This document shows positions 24,857 through 32,833 of a stretch of DNA of 64,000 nt, one piece after another. The notes below the pieces were generated by a model, which worked only from the letters and a program-made list of their open reading frames with translations, made no database searches and was not told the origin of the DNA. Positions within the stretch are counted from its first letter, which is position 1; each line of letters begins with the position of its first letter. Position numbers and translations under genes: made by a program. The stretch lies in contig CAZBJX010000003.1 of assembly GCA_964492335.1 (NCBI GenBank), positions 1 to 64,000 of the forward strand. Direction: 5' to 3'. This DNA is from JAFGCL01 sp964492335 (GTDB taxonomy: Bacteria; Chloroflexota; Dehalococcoidia; UBA2247; RBG-13-53-26).

Positions 24857-25799
24857 AGCGAAGCACGGACCGGTCCAAAGCGGGCAGGGGATGAGGGATC
24901 ATCCCCTGCCTTTGTTTAGCGTGGTGCGCCCGGCAGGGCGCGGCATTGCCGGCCAGGCGGCCGCCGGGGCCGCCTGGCTTGCCCGGGCAGCCCGCTCTGC
25001 GAAGGGCCGGCCCCCTTACGGCGCCCTGAGCACCATGAAGGAGAAGTGGTCCTGCTGGCCCACGGCCGTGCCGGCGTTCCTCAGGGATACCACCAGGTTG
25101 CCATTGTCGGCCGCGTAGGACGCGGTGTAGTTGGCGTACCCGGGAGTGACGATGGTGATGAAGGTGTCGTGGGCATACCTGTTCCCCGTCAGCGTGATCA
25201 CCTAGCGGCGGTTGGCGGTGTCCCAGTTCACGGAGTCCACGTTGTAGGACTGGCCCATGCTGGCATCGGCGTTGACCTGCGCCATGGCCACGATCATGTT
25301 GGGGCCGGCCGCCCCGGGGGGGGGGGCGCAGCAGGTCGGCGCCGCGGTGGGGCTGGACGAAGGCCACCTGCACTCCGTGCAGCGGCCCGGGGTGGGCGAA
25401 GATGACCCGGCCCTCGGGGAACTCCAGCGGCCCGGGGGTGAGGAACCGCAGGCCACGGGCGGCCAGCGCCGGGATGTCCTCCTCCAGGTCGGTCACCTCC
25501 AGGGTGAGGTGGTTGACGCCTTCGCCCCTTCTGCCGATGAACCTGGCTATGGTGCTCTCCGGGTCCCGGGAGGCGACCAGGCTGATGGTGGCGTTGGGCA
25601 GGTAGAAGCGGGCCCCGGTGAGGCCGGGGTAGGCGTAGTCAGCCGGCCCCAGCATGCGCGGGGCCGTGCCCAGGACCGCCGAGTACCTCTCCACCGCGGC
25701 CGCGAGGTCGCTGACCGCTATGCCCACATCGATGAAGCGCCTGATCACCGCCGCCGCCTTCCGGGTGACTGGGAGGAAGAGGGGAGGCCAGACCGGCAT
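24756..25799 (-). CDS. VOC-family (glyoxalase/methylmalonyl-CoA epimerase-like) protein, frame broken at a G11 tract
   Basis: The reliable part is codons 1 to about 157 (25799 to about 25330), a VOC domain with RFIDVGIAVSDL, GEGVNHLTLEV and HGVQVAFVQPH, close to the neighbouring VOC protein. Family members end at about this point. The frame then reads through the C11 run of the coding strand (25316-25326) into an arginine/proline-rich sequence that looks out of frame, ending only at 24756 inside the 3' end of the opposite gene. One base fewer in the tract would join the VOC domain to the beta-rich remnant at 25016-25315. The ATG has GGGAGG upstream; a GTG at 25748 is also possible. Enzymatic activity is unproven. 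Confidence 0.55.
   Translation of the reverse strand: MPVWPPLFLPVTRKAAAVIRRFIDVGIAVSDLAAAVERYSAVLGTAPRMLGPADYAYPGLTGARFYLPNATISLVASRDPESTIARFIGRRGEGVNHLTLEVTDLEEDIPALAARGLRFLTPGPLEFPEGRVIFAHPGPLHGVQVAFVQPHRGADLLRPPPRGGRPQHDRGHGAGQRRCQHGPVLQRGLRELGHRQPPLGDHADGEQVCPRHLHHHRHSRVRQLHRVLRGRQWQPGGIPEERRHGRGPAGPLLLHGAQGAVRGPALRRAGCPGKPGGPGGRLAGNAAPCRAHHAKQRQGMIPHPLPALDRSVLRSKAACGSAPPPAASRPKPGRPGRPEEWPHPAVC
24883..24917 (+). terminator. Intrinsic terminator of the secreted protein gene
   Basis: Perfect 12-bp stem (24883-24894 with 24899-24910), 4-nt loop, then TTTGTTT, 27 bp past the stop codon. Confidence 0.9.
25016..25315 (-). pseudogene. Remnant of a beta-rich C-terminal domain with an in-frame stop
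   Basis: This frame encodes NMIVAMAQVNADASMGQSY through WDTANRR, then TAG at 25202-25204, then continues in the same frame as VITLTGNRY to MVLRAP at 25016. The composition is protein-like (alternating hydrophobic and polar residues, Tyr/Asn/Thr-rich), unlike the shadow frame of the VOC gene that overlaps it. It appears to be the rest of a protein fused to, or following, the VOC domain, now separated by the 11-G tract and broken by the amber codon. The domain is not recognised. Confidence 0.45.
25316..25326. repeat. Homopolymer of 11 G (C on the coding strand)
   Basis: An uninterrupted run of 11 G on the plus strand, inside the VOC-family gene exactly where its plausible coding frame changes. 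Tracts of this length slip readily during replication and are also frequent assembly errors. Confidence 0.95.
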
Positions 25800-25867
25800 C
25801 TGGCCTCCCGAGTGCTCGAAGCCTGCCGGCCACCCCGTATCCGGGGGCCGGCCCTATGCGATGCCGG

Positions 25868-26278
25868 CTATTTGTCGGGCTGGATGAACTCTATCTGCAC
25901 GCCGTGCAGCGACTTGGGATGGCCGAAGTTGACCTTGCCGCCCTCGTAGGCCAGCGGAGTGGGGCTGGTGAGCCTCACGCCTGCCTCCGTCAGCGTCTCC
26001 GAGTCCTTCACCAGGTCGTCCATGCGCAGAGAGATGAGGAACACGCCCTCGCCGTTCTTCTCGAGGAACTTGGAGACGGAGGTCTCCGGGTTGGAGGAAG
26101 TGATCAGGTTGATCATCACCCCGTCGGGCAGCACGAAGGAGGCGCCCCTCATGCCCGGGAATGCGAACTTCTCAGGGGGAGTCCACTCCGGCTTGACGCC
26201 CAGGAACGCGTACTTCTTGACCGCAGCATCGAGGTCTTTCACCACTATGTTGACACCGAAGAACTTGTTTACACCCAT
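25868..26278 (-). CDS. VOC-family protein, methylmalonyl-CoA epimerase-like
   Basis: This 136-aa single VOC module contains FFGVNIVVKDLDAAV, GEGVFLISLRMDDL and the closing HGVQIEFIQPDK, typical of the glyoxalase/bleomycin-resistance/epimerase fold. The first His of the usual metal triad (HxxI at the N-terminus) is replaced by Asn (VNIVV), so metal chemistry is uncertain. It lies just downstream of hisC and upstream of the damaged VOC paralogue, with GAGGAGGAT before the ATG. The substrate is unknown. The two paralogues probably arose by duplication. Confidence 0.8.
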   Translation of the reverse strand: MGVNKFFGVNIVVKDLDAAVKKYAFLGVKPEWTPPEKFAFPGMRGASFVLPDGVMINLITSSNPETSVSKFLEKNGEGVFLISLRMDDLVKDSETLTEAGVRLTSPTPLAYEGGKVNFGHPKSLHGVQIEFIQPDK

Positions 26279-26322
26279 GCTGTCTCTGTGATCCTCCTCT
26301 TATTCGTAGTAGGTACCCGAAG

Positions 26323-27378
26323 CTATTTTAGCAGAATGTCCGTGAGCGCTGCAACCAGGGTGTCGGTGTGCTCCGGCTTGCCGACGCTGACCCGGATGTA
26401 GTTGCGCAAGAGGGGGGTGTCGAAATGGCGTATGAGGATGCCCCGCCGCGCCAGGTCCCTCCTGATGCCCCCGGCGTCGCAGCCGGTGACGGAGCACAGG
26501 ATGAAGTTGGCCTCCGAGGGCCAGGGCTCAAGCTGCGGGAAGGCCGCCAGCGCGGTGAACAGGCGCCGCCGCTCGGCGACGATGGCCCGGACGGTCTCCT
26601 GCAGGTGGTCCAGGTCCCGCAGCGACTCCAGGGCGGCCACCTGGGCGGCCGCATTGACGTTGTAGGGGGGCTTTATGCGCAGCAGCAGTGCGGCGGTCCT
26701 CTCGGGGAAGATGCCGTATCCCACGCGCAGGCCGGCCAGGCCGGCCCACTTGCTGAAGGTGCGCAGCACGATGAGGTTGTCGTGCTCCGGGACCATGGGG
26801 ACCAGCGTCTTGCGGCTGAACTCCGAGTAGGCCTCGTCCAGGACCACGATGATGGGCAGGTCCAGCAGCCTGGAGATGTCCTCATCGGTGGCGATGTTTC
26901 CGCTGGGGTTGTTGGGGCTGGCGATGAAGATGACCTTGGCCCCCAGGGCGGTGGCCCGGGTCACCGCCGGGACGTCAAGGCCGAAGCGCTCATCGCGGGG
27001 GACGTTGATCACCTTGCCCCCCCAGGCATCGGTGCTGAACTGGTACATGCCGAAGGTGGGCACGCAGTTGATGACGCTGTCGCCGGGGTCGATGAACAGG
27101 CGCATGATGAACTCGATCAGCTCGTCGCTGCCGCTGCCGGGGATGATGGTCTGGGCCGCCGCCCCCGTGTACTCCTGCAGGGCCCGCCGCAGCTGGTGCT
27201 GCTCCGAGTCCGGGTAGATGTGGTAGTGGGGGAACTCGGCCAGCGCCCGCTTCACCCTGGGGGAGCAGCCATAGGGGTTCTCGTTGCCGTCCAGCTTGAT
27301 GATGCGGTCGGGGGCCACCCCGCTCTGGGCGCTGACGGAGTCCAGGGGGGGGACCCAGGCATAGGGCTTCACGTCCAT
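26323..27378 (-). CDS. hisC: Histidinol-phosphate aminotransferase
   Basis: This 351-aa PLP-dependent fold-type I transaminase converts imidazole acetol phosphate to histidinol phosphate. The N-terminal KLDGNENPYG motif, GSGSDELIE, SPNNPSG and the PLP-lysine segment TFSKWAGLAGLRVGYG (Lys near 211) are all present. The length fits the family. The frame is open further upstream, but that part overlaps holB out of frame, so the ATG at 27378 is chosen although its ribosome site is weak. It follows holB and precedes two VOC genes on the same strand. Confidence 0.94.
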   Translation of the reverse strand: MDVKPYAWVPPLDSVSAQSGVAPDRIIKLDGNENPYGCSPRVKRALAEFPHYHIYPDSEQHQLRRALQEYTGAAAQTIIPGSGSDELIEFIMRLFIDPGDSVINCVPTFGMYQFSTDAWGGKVINVPRDERFGLDVPAVTRATALGAKVIFIASPNNPSGNIATDEDISRLLDLPIIVVLDEAYSEFSRKTLVPMVPEHDNLIVLRTFSKWAGLAGLRVGYGIFPERTAALLLRIKPPYNVNAAAQVAALESLRDLDHLQETVRAIVAERRRLFTALAAFPQLEPWPSEANFILCSVTGCDAGGIRRDLARRGILIRHFDTPLLRNYIRVSVGKPEHTDTLVAALTDILLK

Positions 27379-27442
27379 GAGGTGGGACCGGACCAGTCCC
27401 TCCGGCCCTCTGTCAGGTCTAAACGTCTGTCTACCTTCCTCT

Positions 27443-28426
27443 CTATGGCAGATTGAGCAGCAGGACTTCCAGGGCCAGGCGGGGGCTGGCGTTGCGCTCC
27501 AGGTCCCGGACGGTCCCGCTGATGGCCCGCAGGAAGCCCCGGATGCTGCCCGGGGTGACCGCCTCCGCCTGGCGCCGCAGAGCCTCCTCCTGGTCAATGT
27601 TGACTATCCAGCGGGCGCCGCCGCACTGGATGAGCATGACGTCCCGCCACCACTGCTGCCACGCGGAAAGGGCCTGGAGCGCCCGGTCCCGTCCCTTGCC
27701 GAAGATGGCGGCCAGGCCGGCCGCGTAGGCCAGGCGCTCGTGGGTGCCGGCGCCGCAGAGGCGGGCGAAGTCCGCCATTTGCTGCTCCCGTTCGGCCAGC
27801 ACCTCCTGGTCCTCCAGGGCCCGGATGGCCCATCCGGGGCGGCCTCCGGACAGCCTGGCCAGAAGGTCGGCCCTGTCCGGGGCGGCCTGGTGGCGGGCGA
27901 TGAGCGCCTCGCGGACCATGGCCGTGGGCAGGGGCCGCAGCTCCACGCGCTGGCAGCGCGAGGCGATGGTGGGCAGCAGGTCGCTCTCCCTGGCCGTCAG
28001 CAGGATGATGAGAACGCGCGGCGGGGGCTCCTCCAGGGGCTTCAGCAGGGAGTTGGCCGCTTCGTGAGAGAGCATCTCCGCCCCGTCGACGATGAACACC
28101 TTGCAGCGCCCCTCGAAGGGGGGGAGGTGGATGGCGGCCTGCATCTGGTCCACCTGCCGGACGCCGATGTTCTTCTTCTCGACGGAGAGCAGGTTGAGGA
28201 GGTGAACGTCGGGGTGCCTGGCGGCGGCGATGCGCCGGCAGGGGGCGCACTGCTGGCACGGAGGGTCCTCGGAGGAGCAGTTGACGGCCCGGGCCAGGTC
28301 AAGGGCCAGGGTGAGCTTGCCGACATGGGCCGGGCCGACGAAGAGGTAGGCGTGCGAGAGCTGGCCGCTCGCCAGGCTCCGCCGGAGAAGGCCGGTGGCC
28401 CTGGAATGCCCCGTTACCTGCCACAT
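27443..28426 (-). CDS. holB: DNA polymerase III delta-prime subunit
   Basis: This 327-aa AAA+ clamp-loader subunit starts MWQVTGHSRA, as delta-prime proteins usually do. It has a Walker A-like GPAHVGKLTL, a four-cysteine zinc site within CSSEDPPCQQCAPCRR, the VFIVDGAEML Walker B region and the SRC motif ASRCQRV that contacts the neighbouring ATP site. A TTG 15 bases upstream is an alternative start. It lies downstream of acpP and upstream of hisC on the same strand. It loads the sliding clamp with DnaX and delta. Confidence 0.92.
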   Translation of the reverse strand: MWQVTGHSRATGLLRRSLASGQLSHAYLFVGPAHVGKLTLALDLARAVNCSSEDPPCQQCAPCRRIAAARHPDVHLLNLLSVEKKNIGVRQVDQMQAAIHLPPFEGRCKVFIVDGAEMLSHEAANSLLKPLEEPPPRVLIILLTARESDLLPTIASRCQRVELRPLPTAMVREALIARHQAAPDRADLLARLSGGRPGWAIRALEDQEVLAEREQQMADFARLCGAGTHERLAYAAGLAAIFGKGRDRALQALSAWQQWWRDVMLIQCGGARWIVNIDQEEALRRQAEAVTPGSIRGFLRAISGTVRDLERNASPRLALEVLLLNLP

Positions 28427-28453
28427 GGTAGTGCCACTCAAGACGGTCCACCA

Positions 28454-28714
28454 TCACTCGTCGGCAGCGCCCAGGTCGGTGATGTAGTCGACGGCGTCCT
28501 GCACCGTCACTATTCTCCGGGCATCCTCGTCGGGGATCTCCACCTTCTTGCCGCCCTTGCTGAACTCCTCCTCCATCGCCATCATCAGCTCGACCAGGTC
28601 GAGCGAGTCAGCGTTGAAATCCTCGATGAAGGAGGCCTTGGGGGTCACCTCTTCGTCCTTCACGCCCAGCTGGTCGACGATGATCCGCCTGACTCTCTCA
28701 TAAACCGTAGCCAC
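28454..28714 (-). CDS. acpP: Acyl carrier protein
   Basis: This 86-aa acidic protein contains the phosphopantetheine attachment motif NADSLDLVELMMAMEEEF with Ser37, and it carries growing acyl chains in fatty acid synthesis. A short insertion SKGGKK lengthens the loop after helix 2 slightly compared with E. coli AcpP. It lies between nusB (16 bp upstream) and holB. fabD is 560 bp further upstream, so lipid genes are loosely clustered here. Confidence 0.96.
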   Translation of the reverse strand: MATVYERVRRIIVDQLGVKDEEVTPKASFIEDFNADSLDLVELMMAMEEEFSKGGKKVEIPDEDARRIVTVQDAVDYITDLGAADE

Positions 28715-28730
28715 TGTTAACTGACCCTCC

Positions 28731-29162
28731 TCATTTGGTTTTCGATTGGCAAAGCTCAGTATACAACGATCCCAGGACTCCGTTCACGAACTTGAAGGAA
28801 CTCTCTCCTCCGTAGGTCTTGGCCAGCTCCACCGCCTCGTTGATGGCCACCTTCACCGGCACGAGGTCGAAGATGATCTCGGCGATGCCCAGGCGCAGTA
28901 TGTTGCGGTCAACGATGGCTATCTGGTCCAGCGGCCATGCCGGGGCGTAGCGGGCGATGAGGCTGTCGATGCGCTCCCTGTTCTCAACCACCGTGGACAC
29001 CAGCTCCCGGGTGAAGGCGACGGTGTCCCCGGGCAGCGCGGAGCGCTCCAGGGCCCGCTCCAGCGCCGGGGCGTAGTCATGGCCGGCGCAGTCAACCTCG
29101 AAGAGGACCTGCAGCGCCAGGGCCCTCCCCTTGCGACGGGCGGCTACAGCCGTTCCCCCCAC
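28731..29162 (-). CDS. nusB: Transcription antitermination factor NusB
   Basis: This 143-aa helical RNA-binding protein has the family features RRKGRALALQVLFEVD, DRNILRLGIAEI and INEAVELAKTYGGESSFKFVNGVLG. It joins NusE to bind boxA RNA in rRNA transcription. The GTG at 29162 is chosen because AGGAGA lies six bases upstream. The open frame continues upstream but has no better start. A TGATATACT extended -10 sits about 65 bp upstream. Confidence 0.93.
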   Translation of the reverse strand: MGGTAVAARRKGRALALQVLFEVDCAGHDYAPALERALERSALPGDTVAFTRELVSTVVENRERIDSLIARYAPAWPLDQIAIVDRNILRLGIAEIIFDLVPVKVAINEAVELAKTYGGESSFKFVNGVLGSLYTELCQSKTK

Positions 29163-29224
29163 TGTCTTCTCCTGTCTTCTCTGCTGAGGCTCGCCGGCGA
29201 TGCCGGCGGCAGCTTCGGCACCAT

Positions 29225-29254
29225 AGTATATCACTGCCTGGCGGGCAAGTGAAG
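29225..29254 (-). promoter_or_regulatory. Putative promoter of the nusB-acpP-holB-hisC run
   Basis: On the minus strand TGATATACT gives an extended -10. CTTCAC 18 bp upstream is a weak -35. It lies about 65 bp before the nusB start, in the gap after fabD. Confidence 0.45.
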
Positions 29255-29279
29255 ATTGCCAGTGCGGAGGCCGATGCCG

Positions 29280-30188
29280 TCACGGCCTCCGGGCTTCGGT
29301 GCTCACGGCCCGGACATCCCTGCTTATCCGCTTGATCAGCCCGGTGAGCACCTGGCCGGGGCCGATTTCCACCAGCTCCACGACGCCCCCGCTGATCATC
29401 GTCTCCACGGACTTCTGCCACAGCACGGAGTGGCACAGTTGCTGCAGGAGCTCTTCTTTGAGCGCGCCGCCGGCGGTCACCGGCTCCGCGGTGGTGTTGG
29501 CCACGATGGGGATCGAGGCATCGCGGAATGCCAGGTTGGCCACGGCCCTGGCCATCCCCTCCGCGGCGGGCTGCATCAGCCTGGAGTGGAAGGCGCCGCT
29601 CACCGGGAGGGGGACCACCCTCTGGGCTCCCTTCTCCCTGGCGAGCAGGGTGGCCTTCTCCAGCGCCTCCGCCGGGCCGCTGATGGCGATCTGGCCCGGG
29701 GAGTTGATGTTGGCGATCTCCATCCCGGAGGCGGCGCACACCTCGCGCACCCCGGTCTCGTCCAGGCCGATGATGGCCAGCATGCCGCCGGGGGCCAGGT
29801 CCCCGGCCTCCTGCATGAGGCGGCCCCTCTCGCGGGCCAGCCGCAGGGCGTCGGCGAAGGAGAGCGTGCCGGCGGCCACCAGGGCGGTGTACTCCCCCAG
29901 GCTGTGCCCCGCCAGGAAGGAAGGCTGCGGCCGGTCCGCCAGAAGCGGGCTGGTCCGCAGGTGGGCGATGCTCATGGCCAGGATGGCCGGCTGGGCGTTG
30001 ACGGTCTGGCGCAGGACCTCCTCCGGCCCTTCGAAGCACAGCCCGGAGAGCGAGAAGCCCAGGACGGAGTCAGCCTCCTCGAAGACGGCCCTGGCCCCGG
30101 GCAGGGCGGCGAAGAGGTCCTTCCCCATGCCGGCCCACTGGGAGCCCTGGCCGGGAAACACGTAGGCGGTCTTCTGGTCAGCAGCCAT
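29280..30188 (-). CDS. fabD: Malonyl-CoA:ACP transacylase
   Basis: This 302-aa enzyme moves malonyl from CoA to acyl carrier protein, the committed loading step of fatty acid synthesis. It has FPGQGSQ near residue 11, the nucleophile elbow GHSLGEY with Ser96, an Arg downstream in ARERGRLMQ, and the catalytic His in SGAFHSRLM near 204. Its length is normal for the family. It lies downstream of rpmF, separated by a 219-bp gap with a strong inverted repeat and a solo IS-like end. Confidence 0.95.
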   Translation of the reverse strand: MAADQKTAYVFPGQGSQWAGMGKDLFAALPGARAVFEEADSVLGFSLSGLCFEGPEEVLRQTVNAQPAILAMSIAHLRTSPLLADRPQPSFLAGHSLGEYTALVAAGTLSFADALRLARERGRLMQEAGDLAPGGMLAIIGLDETGVREVCAASGMEIANINSPGQIAISGPAEALEKATLLAREKGAQRVVPLPVSGAFHSRLMQPAAEGMARAVANLAFRDASIPIVANTTAEPVTAGGALKEELLQQLCHSVLWQKSVETMISGGVVELVEIGPGQVLTGLIKRISRDVRAVSTEARRP

Positions 30189-30225
30189 CTGGGAACCTCC
30201 TCAAGGTGTCATCGCTGCCCGGCAA

Positions 30226-30259
30226 TGCGGCGCCCTGCCGGCGGGCCGGTGGCGCCGCA
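30226..30259 (-). terminator. Inverted repeat between rpmF and fabD
   Basis: Perfect 9-bp arms (30226-30234 with 30251-30259) with a GC-rich 16-nt centre, located 38 bp before the fabD start. There is no T-run. It may terminate or attenuate transcription from rpmF into fabD. Confidence 0.35.
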
Positions 30260-30353
30260 CCCGGGGGCCGGCAGGGCCCGCCACGGCCCTGCTTCACGCC
30301 GGACCTGCGTGGCCGGGCGCCACTCTCCGTCCGCCGCTTCAGCGCGTTGAGAC

Positions 30354-30410
30354 GTTGACGTTCTCCCCATGGCTGAAGCCAGGGGCTTGCGGCCTTCGTT
30401 CTCCTGGTCA
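30354..30410 (-). mobile_element. Solo IS200/IS605-like right end (omega-RNA-like hairpin) at the rpmF stop codon
   Basis: This 57-bp element is repeated at 50101-50157 with one mismatch. On the minus strand it reads TGACCAGGAGAACG, then a GCCGCAAG stretch, then a bulged hairpin (CCCC TGGC TTCA GCCA T GGGG), then GAGAACG. That matches my memory of the right-end hairpin and omega-RNA scaffold 3' end of TnpB-bearing IS elements. The rpmF stop TGA is its first three bases. No tnpA or tnpB lies nearby. Confidence 0.6.
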
Positions 30411-30608
30411 GGACTTCTTGGAGGCCCTGGACTTGCCCTCGGTGATCTCCTTGCCGGCATAGGTCCCGCAGGTGGGGCAGACGGTGTGCGAGAGCTTCAG
30501 GGTGTGGCACTTGGAGCACGGCTGGGTGGGTGGCGCAGATGGGGCCAGGTGGCTGCGCCTCTCACCCTGGCGGGCCTTGGAGGTCTTGCGTTTCGGTAGT
30601 GGTGGCAT
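30408..30608 (-). CDS. rpmF: 50S ribosomal protein L32
   Basis: This 66-aa basic protein has the L32 N-terminus MPPLPKRKTSKARQGERRSH and a zinc-binding set C31, C34, C44 and C47 (CSKC, CPTC), so it is the zinc-containing form. It lies four bases downstream of yceD, the conserved yceD-rpmF-fab order. The stop codon coincides with the edge of a solo IS-like end, so the last codons could have been altered by that insertion, but the length is normal. Confidence 0.96.
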   Translation of the reverse strand: MPPLPKRKTSKARQGERRSHLAPSAPPTQPCSKCHTLKLSHTVCPTCGTYAGKEITEGKSRASKKS

Positions 30609-30612
30609 GTGA

Positions 30613-31206
30613 TTACCCCTGCTTTCTTCGAGACTTGGCCCGGCCTGCCGCCCTGGCCCGGTCCAGCGCCTGAGCGTGTTCCAGGGCCTCAGCCAGGGCC
30701 GACCGGGGGGCCTGCGCACAGCGGCACTGGCCCTCGTTCAGATTGGCGCCGCAGTGGGGGCAGAGCCCGGCGCAGTCCGCCCGGCAGAGAGGCTTCATGG
30801 GAATGGCCAGGAGAGAGTATTGACGAATCATCTCGCTGGTGTCAAGTACGTGATGCGCGTCGATGGTGAAACTGGCGCTGCCGTCCTCGTCCGGCAGGGC
30901 CAGCGGCAGCCCGGTGAGGATATCCGTGGACGGGTAGAACATCTCCTCCACATCGAACGCCGCGGAGTGAGGGAAGGAGGCCAGGCAGCGGACGCAGGTC
31001 AGGCTGACGTGGCAGGAGAAGGCCCCCTGGAGCAGAATGCCGCGGGCCGCCCGGGTGAGGGTGGCCCTGCCCTCCACGCGCGACTCCTGGCCGGCCTGGC
31101 CGGGGCCCCCGGCTGAGACGTTCTCCAGGCACAGGCAGCCGTCCACGTCGTGGGTGCGGGTGGCCCCGGTGCCTTCTTTCAGCAGTTGTGCGACATTAAT
31201 CTGCAT
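30613..31206 (-). CDS. yceD: YceD/DUF177 family protein (23S rRNA accumulation)
   Basis: This 197-aa protein of the YceD family is found next to rpmF in most bacteria and is linked to 23S rRNA or ribosome assembly. A CVRC near residue 72 and the conserved C-terminal zinc motif CRADCAGLCPHCG followed by CRC are visible. The C-terminus is Arg/Lys/Ala-rich. The start overlaps the 3' end of ispH by 11 bp. Confidence 0.9.
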   Translation of the reverse strand: MQINVAQLLKEGTGATRTHDVDGCLCLENVSAGGPGQAGQESRVEGRATLTRAARGILLQGAFSCHVSLTCVRCLASFPHSAAFDVEEMFYPSTDILTGLPLALPDEDGSASFTIDAHHVLDTSEMIRQYSLLAIPMKPLCRADCAGLCPHCGANLNEGQCRCAQAPRSALAEALEHAQALDRARAAGRAKSRRKQG

Positions 31207-32050
31207 GATGGCTTTCCAATTTTAGCATAACTTCGTCGATGACGTTGTCCGGTATCGAGGTGCCGCTGGTGACCCCCACGGACCGGCCTCGGGCCAGCCA
31301 CTCCCGGCGGATCTCGCCGGCGGTCTCGATGTGATGGGTCTCGGTGCCGGCGGAGGCGCATATCTCGGCCAGGATGCGGGTGTTGGCGCTGCTGCGCCCG
31401 CCCACCACTATCATCAGGTCCACCTGGCGCGCCAGGTCCAGGGCCGCCGACTGCCGTCTCCTGGTCACGTCGCACAGGGTGTTGAGGACCGAGATCTCCT
31501 GCACGCGGGGCAGCAGCAGGGACACCAGGTCCTTCACGAACCTGGTGAACTCGGCCTCGTTGCGGGTGGTCTGGGAGAGCACCCCCACCCGTTTGGGGAA
31601 GCCGCTGCGCCCGGCGATGCCCCGGCCCTCCAGGGTGGCCTCCCCCTGCCCGCCGGCCCAGCCGAGTATGCCCTTGACCTCCGGGTGGGCCGGGTCGCCG
31701 AAGACCACCAGCCAGAACCCCTCCGCGGCCAGCCTCCCGGCGGCCGTCTGGGCGCGACGGACGTTGGGGCAGGTGGTGTCCACCACGGTCAGGCCCCGGC
31801 CCTCCAGCTTCCGGGACTCCAGCGGCGGCAGGCCGTGCGAGGAGATGAGGGCCACCGCCCCCTTGACCTCCTCGGGGCGGGCCACCACCCTGACCCCCAG
31901 GCGGGCGAACTGGTCCACCACCTGCTGATTGTGGACCACCGGGCCCACCGTCTCCACCTCGCCGTACCTGAGGGCCGCCTCCTCCAGGCTCTTCAGGGCG
32001 CGCTTGACCCCGAAGCAGAAGCCGGTCTCCTCAGCCTTGAGGATGCGCAT
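31196..32050 (-). CDS. ispH: 4-hydroxy-3-methylbut-2-enyl diphosphate reductase
   Basis: This 284-aa iron-sulfur enzyme makes IPP and DMAPP in the last step of the MEP isoprenoid pathway. The three cluster cysteines are seen as C12 in GFCFGV, one in DTTCPNV near 95 and one in NTLCDVT near 196. The HNQQVV, SSHGLPP and SGTSIPDN motifs are present. The frame opens upstream, but the ATG at 32050 gives the standard MRILKAEETGFCFGV start. It overlaps plsC by 20 bp at the front and yceD by 11 bp at the back, so it is part of one operon. Confidence 0.95.
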   Translation of the reverse strand: MRILKAEETGFCFGVKRALKSLEEAALRYGEVETVGPVVHNQQVVDQFARLGVRVVARPEEVKGAVALISSHGLPPLESRKLEGRGLTVVDTTCPNVRRAQTAAGRLAAEGFWLVVFGDPAHPEVKGILGWAGGQGEATLEGRGIAGRSGFPKRVGVLSQTTRNEAEFTRFVKDLVSLLLPRVQEISVLNTLCDVTRRRQSAALDLARQVDLMIVVGGRSSANTRILAEICASAGTETHHIETAGEIRREWLARGRSVGVTSGTSIPDNVIDEVMLKLESHHAD

Positions 32051-32696
32051 TGTTCCCGTACACCCCGCGATAGCTCTCGGGCAGGAGCTCGGCAATGCGG
32101 TGCATTATGATGTCGGTGCACTGGTCGCGCACCACCCGCGGGGGATGGCCATGGCTGTCCGGCAGCTTGAAGGGCTCCCCGATGTTGATCACCACCTTGG
32201 GCCGGTAGAGGATGCGGGTCATCCCCTCGAACTTGTGCCTGACCAGCTCGGTGCCCGAGATGCCGATGGGCAGTATGTGGGCGTTCTTGTGAAGGGCGAT
32301 GAAGGCCGTGCCGACATGCCCCTTCTGCAGCTTGAAGCTCCTGCTCCGGGTCCCCTCCGGGAATATGCCCAGGCAGCGCCCTTCGTCCAGGACCGTGAAG
32401 GCCTTCCTGAGCGCGGTCCCGTCCACGGCGCCCCGCTCCACCGTGAAGCCCCCGTAGAGGTCCACCAGCCGCCGGTGGAAGGGGGAGTGGAAGTACTCCT
32501 TCTTGGCGACGAAGGTGATGTGCCGCGATATCCCCAGGCCGATGAGCGGTATGTCCAGCCAGCTGAGGTGGTTGGACGCCACGATGAGCGGCCCCTGGGG
32601 CAGCTTCCTCTTCCGGTTGCGGTACTCGTACCGGCAGAGGAACCTCAGGCCCACCGCCGCGAAGGGCCTGGTGCAGTCGTACACAGAGAGCTTCAC
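32031..32696 (-). CDS. plsC: 1-acyl-sn-glycerol-3-phosphate acyltransferase (PlsC family)
   Basis: This 221-aa membrane-associated acyltransferase makes phosphatidic acid. The catalytic NHLSWLD (H43, D48) and the FPEGTRS box near 114-120 are intact, with the third block GGFTVERG between them. It is the first gene of the plsC-ispH-yceD-rpmF run. The sequence has no long N-terminal membrane segment, so it is probably held at the membrane by an amphipathic helix. Confidence 0.92.
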   Translation of the reverse strand: MKLSVYDCTRPFAAVGLRFLCRYEYRNRKRKLPQGPLIVASNHLSWLDIPLIGLGISRHITFVAKKEYFHSPFHRRLVDLYGGFTVERGAVDGTALRKAFTVLDEGRCLGIFPEGTRSRSFKLQKGHVGTAFIALHKNAHILPIGISGTELVRHKFEGMTRILYRPKVVINIGEPFKLPDSHGHPPRVVRDQCTDIIMHRIAELLPESYRGVYGNNAHPQG

Positions 32697-32833
32697 ATGG
32701 CCTCCTTTGCCATGACGTCACGTTCAATTGCCGCGGGCGGGGCCTTCCCGCAGAGCGCCGGCGCCGGCTGGCGCCGCACGGGGGGGGGGCGCCAGCCGGC
32801 CGGGTGAGAGCGCGGCAAGGGTCGCCGCCGCCG

